NCBI GenBank assembly: GCA_903876795.1
Contig: CAIRBK010000036.1
Coordinates: 62,001 to 126,000, forward strand
Direction of reading: 5' to 3'
Source of the DNA: an uncultured Verrucomicrobiota bacterium
Lineage (GTDB): Bacteria > Verrucomicrobiota > Verrucomicrobiia > Opitutales > Opitutaceae
Length of the DNA: 64,000 nt
In this document: piece after piece, positions 60,295 through 64,000 of the stretch
Numbering within the stretch: the stretch's first letter is position 1
How the letters are laid out: every line of letters starts with the position of its first letter
Position numbers and translations under genes: made by a program
Notes under the pieces: model-generated
Told to the model about the DNA's origin: nothing
Seen by the model: the letters and a program-made list of their open reading frames with translations, nothing else
Database searches by the model: none

Positions 60295-62157
60295 ATGAAA
60301 AAAATAAAACGTCTCGTTCTGCTTTCTGGAGTTATTTCAACGCTCCCCGTAGTTTCCTCCTTCGCTCAAAGTTCTGATGCGGATATCACAGTCGCCAAGG
60401 TGCTTACAGTACCTGGATTGGTTTCGTTTTGGGATTTTTCTGAAGCCGGTGGACAACCTCGTGTGGGCTTAGATGAAAATGCATATAGACTAGTCGAAGT
60501 CGGGGGTAAAATTTCTCGTATTGTAGATAAAAACTCTCCCTTTGGTCATGCGGCGGTTTTAAACGGAAGCCAGTTCTTCAAGGCTATCGACCTTGCATCG
60601 ACGCCCAAACTTAACATTAACGGCCCCGGCGCTGCGTCCTCGCTCACGGTAGTCGGTTGGGTTAAGTGGACCGACCGGCTTTCATTTCCCGGGGCGTTTA
60701 TAGCCGGCCGTTGGAATGAGAGCGGAACACGCCAATATGCACTGTTTATTGATTTGCCCTACTACGCAGGCAAAAACCGCGTGGTAGGCCACGTTTCCCT
60801 TACTGGCGGCGACAGCACTCACGCATCCTATCCAGAACTTGTGCTCGAAGGTTACGATGAACCTTTTTCTTGGGATTACTCCGCCAGCGCCAGTGTGGTT
60901 CCCGAGAACAAGTGGGTAATGGTCGCCTTCACTTATGACGGCAGCTATGTGAAGTCCTACCTCAATGGAGTTTTTGAGTATTATGGTCCCCAGAACTACA
61001 ATTATAAAGTTAACGCCAAAGATGCGACCAGTGTTGTGCGCCAAACGGCCGTAAAAAATCCGTATTACTTCCCCTATGGACTTGGTGATATAGAAGAACT
61101 TTTTTGTGTTGGAGGCCATTATGCGAACGTGACCAGATCAGGTGGTGGTGCGCACAACTTGATCGGGAGATTAGGTGGCGTAGCTGTTTTTAATCGCGCA
61201 CTCGCGGCTCAGGAGTTGGCGGATTTGGCCGCCTTGATCCCCACCCCGATAATCGAGACTCCTTCAGCGGTATCGCTTTCTAAGTCATCCCCCTCCTATA
61301 CTCAGGACTTTGACACGCTTGCCGAAGTTGATTCAGGAGAATGGTTTAACGGTGCATCCTACAAGGGATGGTATGCGAGTTTCAACGGTCAGTCCGTCAA
61401 TGATTATACTGCAGCCAACGGCTCTAACTCGCGGCAGAACGCGCTATTGAGTTTAGGCGCAAGCAATAGCCTGGAACGGGCCTTGGGTGCACAAACCAAT
61501 AACAGCCTGCAGCCTGTGCGTTTGGGACTCGCCTTGAAAAACGACACCGGCGTTGTTCAGAACTCGCTGAGCTTGTCTTATGACTTTGAAGTTTGGCGCT
61601 CGGTTGAGTCAGGCGATGGATACGAGGTAGAATATCAAATATTTACGCCTGGTTCGGGTTCGCTTGATAAAGCAACTGGGTGGACAAGCATATCTAAATT
61701 AAAGATTTCGTCTTTACGCACCGGCGGAGCGCTTGATGGGAATGCTGCTGCTAATTCGTCCCGCAATATTGCGGCCTCAATCGATAATCTTAGCTGGGCC
61801 AACGGAGATGAGATTTGGATACGTTGGTCGGATAACAACTCCAAGAGGCAGATGATTGGAATTGATAATGTTAAAGTTGGTTTACTGCTGCCGCCTGTTC
61901 CGAACTCTCTTGAGGTTGTAGAGTGCGCAGATGGATCGCGAGCCTTGCAGTGGTCGACAGAGCAGGGTGATACGACCGGTTTCTTGATTGAGTCTAAAGT
62001 TGGCGGAATTTGGAGTGAAGTCGCCACCTTGTCCGCATATAACCGGAGATATGTTCTCTCATCCCTTAGCAAAGGTATTCAGTATGAATACCGACTGAGT
62101 GCGAGTAACAGCAAGGGAAGCTCTGAATACAATACGATTACTTTTTCTATTCAGTGA
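60295..62157 (+). CDS. Secreted LamG-type (concanavalin-like) protein
   Basis: This is a 620-residue exported protein. The signal peptide is KRLVLLSGVISTLPVVSSFA. A LamG/concanavalin-like jelly-roll domain spans about residues 40-300 (VPGLVSFWDFSEAGGQPRVG, LTVVGWVKWTDRLSFPGAFI, WVMVAFTYDGSYVKSYLNGV, LIGRLGGVAVFNRALAAQEL). A second beta domain follows near 320-540 (YTQDFDTLAEVDSGEWFNGA), then a fibronectin type III-like end (ALQWSTEQGDTTGFLIESKV). It likely binds carbohydrate at the cell surface. No PEP-CTERM or other anchor is at its end. Base composition is clearly AT-richer than neighbouring genes, suggesting recent acquisition. Confidence 0.82.
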   Translation: MKKIKRLVLLSGVISTLPVVSSFAQSSDADITVAKVLTVPGLVSFWDFSEAGGQPRVGLDENAYRLVEVGGKISRIVDKNSPFGHAAVLNGSQFFKAIDLASTPKLNINGPGAASSLTVVGWVKWTDRLSFPGAFIAGRWNESGTRQYALFIDLPYYAGKNRVVGHVSLTGGDSTHASYPELVLEGYDEPFSWDYSASASVVPENKWVMVAFTYDGSYVKSYLNGVFEYYGPQNYNYKVNAKDATSVVRQTAVKNPYYFPYGLGDIEELFCVGGHYANVTRSGGGAHNLIGRLGGVAVFNRALAAQELADLAALIPTPIIETPSAVSLSKSSPSYTQDFDTLAEVDSGEWFNGASYKGWYASFNGQSVNDYTAANGSNSRQNALLSLGASNSLERALGAQTNNSLQPVRLGLALKNDTGVVQNSLSLSYDFEVWRSVESGDGYEVEYQIFTPGSGSLDKATGWTSISKLKISSLRTGGALDGNAAANSSRNIAASIDNLSWANGDEIWIRWSDNNSKRQMIGIDNVKVGLLLPPVPNSLEVVECADGSRALQWSTEQGDTTGFLIESKVGGIWSEVATLSAYNRRYVLSSLSKGIQYEYRLSASNSKGSSEYNTITFSIQ

Positions 62158-62997
62158 TCGATTTAGGTGAAGCTGAACCCGTTGGTTAGGGGCATCCTGT
62201 CGAGCTAAGTGCAACAGGTGGCCTAAAGGCATGAAGACCGCGTCAGTTGCTTGCGGGCAGAAAAAAATGACATGGGGTGTTCCGGAGAGCGAAGAGCGCA
62301 AGACCTGACCACCCCATGTCATCTTGGGCCAACGGATCGGAAAGCTGGTTGGGTTGTTTTCAATAAAAACAGCCGTGCGGATTGAAACAGGGGTCGGGTT
62401 GTTGCATGGATACATTTCCCCCTTGGAAAGGGCCGCAAGCCTGATGCGCAGACAGCCGTAAGTAGACTACCATGTTCCGCCGATGCAGATACCGAAGAAT
62501 TCTTCAGCTTCCCCAAGAACCGTCTTGTTTCGACCATTGCGCGCATCGCGCTGCGAAAGCTCTTTCAGCGTATACCAATGTCTGGATGCTTTTAGACAAA
62601 ACGATCTCAAAACCGAAATCGCTCCGCGACTCCACTACAGAGGGAATCCGTAGCGGAACTGCGGAGCCGTTTCCTCCGGACAGACTAAATCACGCAATCC
62701 TTGGTGTTCATCGTGCTGGCCAGTCGGCCGAGTTCCGGCACGGCATCCAGTTCCACTGTGAATTCCGCGCCTGGCTGAGGAGCCAAAGAGCTGACGACCA
62801 AAAGGCGTCCTGCCCGCGCGATCACTCACGCCGCCTGATCGACTGTCTTCGGCCCGGGTCGGAATCTTCCCTTGGCCGTCGGAGGGAAAGGGTTAAAAAA
62901 TGCGGACGCCCCGTGAAGTATCTGGGAGTAGACGCTGCGCTTGAAATAAACTCCCTTGCTTCCACTCCATCCTTGCCGATGGGTTGGAGATCTTTTC
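62158..62997. other. 840-bp stretch without a convincing gene
   Basis: No ORF here resembles a known family. A perfect 13-bp inverted repeat (ATGACATGGGGTG at 62267-62279 and CACCCCATGTCAT at 62310-62322) forms a hairpin with a 30-nt loop. On the minus strand 62685-62825 encodes 46 residues with protein-like composition (GRLLVVSSLAPQPGAEFTVE, then LDAVPELGRLASTMNT) and may be the remnant of a lost gene. The start of the longer plus-strand ORF at 62472 is not supported. Confidence 0.5.
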
Positions 62998-63882
62998 ATG
63001 CATTTTCCGGCGCATTTGTTTTTTCCGTTGGCGAGCAGCGTGGGCTATGTGTTCGCGGTGTTGTTGCTCAAGCGCACGGCGCATTGGGGCGTGGGTGTGT
63101 GGCGGACGACGTTCGTGTCCAACCTCGCGATGGGGTTGGTGTTCGCGACGCTTTGGCCTCTGGGAGGCCCGGGGCAGCCGGCGGCGATGTTGTGGCAACC
63201 GGTGGTTGGCGGGCTGCTGTTTGTGATCGGTCAGGTGTTCACATTTCTGGCGCTCAACTACGGTGATGTCTCGGTCGCGACCCCGGTGCTCGGGTTGAAG
63301 ATCGTGCTGGTGGCGCTGTCGAGCGTGCTGCTGCTGCCGCAGCCGGTGCCGGTGTTGTGGTGGATTGCGGCGGGATTGAGTTCGCTGGCGGTGCTGCTGC
63401 TGAGCCGCGGGGAATCGCGCCCGCGTCATGCGATCGGGCGCACGGTGGTGTCGGCGGGGTTGGCGGCGGGGAGTTTCGCGATGGCCGATGTGCTGGTGCA
63501 GAAATGGGCGCCGGCGTGGGGAGTGGGACGATTTTTGCCGCTGATGTTCGGGTCGGTGGCGTTGCTGTCGTTTGCGTTGATCCCGTTTTTCAGCGCTTCG
63601 TTGACGGCGGTGCCGAAGGCGGCGTGGGGCTGGCTGGCGGCCGGGAGCGTGCTGCTCGCGATGCAGGCGGCGGGAATGGCGTATGCGCTGGGCGTGTTTG
63701 GCGACGCGACGGCCGTCAACATCGTGTATTCGGCGCGCGGGTTGTGGAGCGTGGCGGCAGTGTGGCTGATCGGGCATTGGTTTGCCAACGAGGAGCAACG
63801 GCTGGGGCCGGCGGTGCTGCGCAGCCGATTGGCGGGCGCGGGGTTGATGCTTGCGGCGATAGCGCTGGTGGTGTTCGGCTGA
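62998..63882 (+). CDS. EamA/DMT-type transporter
   Basis: This is a 294-residue membrane protein with about ten hydrophobic helices in two halves, as in drug/metabolite transporters (DMT superfamily). The first half reads LFFPLASSVGYVFAVLLLKR and VFTFLALNYGDVSVATPVLG (a typical EamA helix with GDVSVATP). The second half reads TVVSAGLAAGSFAMADVLVQ and YALGVFGDATAVNIVYSARG. The ATG at 62998 is preferred to the track start at 62956 because membrane sequence begins at once. The substrate is unknown. Confidence 0.82.
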   Translation: MHFPAHLFFPLASSVGYVFAVLLLKRTAHWGVGVWRTTFVSNLAMGLVFATLWPLGGPGQPAAMLWQPVVGGLLFVIGQVFTFLALNYGDVSVATPVLGLKIVLVALSSVLLLPQPVPVLWWIAAGLSSLAVLLLSRGESRPRHAIGRTVVSAGLAAGSFAMADVLVQKWAPAWGVGRFLPLMFGSVALLSFALIPFFSASLTAVPKAAWGWLAAGSVLLAMQAAGMAYALGVFGDATAVNIVYSARGLWSVAAVWLIGHWFANEEQRLGPAVLRSRLAGAGLMLAAIALVVFG

Positions 63883-63966
63883 AGCGGGCCAGCCAGCAGC
63901 GACGGGCGCGTCACGCTTGTCGCGCGTTCCGGCAGGATTTTTGTGCATCCCGCGAGGCGAGGAAAA

Positions 63967-64000
63967 TGGTGGAGGTGCCGGGATTTGAACCCGGGTCTCC
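63967..64000 (-). tRNA. 3' part of a tRNA gene (cut by the window edge)
   Basis: On the minus strand the sequence contains a T-arm (CCGGGTTCAAATCCCGG), the acceptor strand CACCTCC, discriminator A and an encoded CCA. The anticodon lies outside the window, so identity is unknown. The GGAGAC just before the T-stem could be part of a long variable arm, which would fit a class II tRNA. Confidence 0.9.

Noticed and set aside
62472-63266. 264-residue plus-strand ORF before the EamA gene
   Set aside because: Its second half is out of frame with the clear EamA protein and its first half shows no family features.

Overview
This 64 kb window is high-GC, gene-dense chromosomal DNA from a bacterium most likely in the Verrucomicrobiota, probably the Opitutaceae. 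That placement is inference from gene content: a PilM/N/O/secretin operon, a TPR-ExbB-ExbD-ExbD-VWA envelope operon, a PEP-CTERM remnant, a tiny COX24/AURKAIP1-like ribosomal protein, fused AddAB-type genes beside rpsT, and start codons that mostly lack a Shine-Dalgarno sequence. No rRNA, CRISPR array, prophage or intact insertion sequence was seen. One partial tRNA lies at the right edge.

Layout. 0-11.8 kb: arsenite exporter, two RNA methyltransferases diverging from a long inverted repeat, an EF-hand membrane protein, a BASS-type transporter, a subtilase, uracil-DNA glycosylase, an L,D-transpeptidase, a DTW enzyme and a Usp protein. 11.8-16.9 kb: a pseudopilin operon, then a response regulator and its CHASE4 histidine kinase, which is split by an in-frame amber codon. 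17-23.6 kb: rpsT, an AddB-like and AddA-like nuclease/helicase pair, and a 33-residue ribosomal protein. 23.8-28.2 kb: a five-gene pilus/secretion operon (PilM, PilN, PilO, a small periplasmic protein, secretin), visibly less GC-rich than its surroundings. 28.2-35.3 kb: CPBP protease, polyprenyl synthase, ribosome hibernation factor, a small HTH gene between palindromes, a PhoX-like protein and Tex. 35.6-42.7 kb: the TPR/ExbBD/VWA operon. 42.7-50.5 kb: glyoxalase, OGG-like glycosylase, alpha-E and ATP-grasp genes, a peptide-binding lipoprotein, an RDD protein and a metallophosphoesterase. 50.8-59.9 kb: RNA helicase, GspB-like protein, dihydrouridine synthase, a second small HTH gene between palindromes, a DCC thiol protein, a long adenylate kinase-like protein and a U32 peptidase. 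60-64 kb: an AT-richer LamG protein, an 840-bp stretch without a convincing gene, an EamA transporter and a tRNA end.

The most unusual signal is a pair of homologous small HTH proteins (30.7-31.1 kb and 54.6-55.0 kb). Each is bracketed by two copies of its own 23-25 bp odd-centred palindrome, and the two palindromes differ in sequence. Further copies of the same palindromes lie elsewhere in the window (6.06, 14.53 and 48.81 kb for type A; 43.11 kb for type B). In four of the eight copies a neighbouring gene's stop codon lies inside the palindrome. This looks like an HTH-associated dispersed palindrome family, possibly a REP-like system without a recognisable transposase or a small regulator/operator network. 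Two further observations are gene decay events: the amber codon in the histidine kinase, and a nonsense codon exactly at the Glu of a PEP-CTERM signal in the PhoX-like gene.
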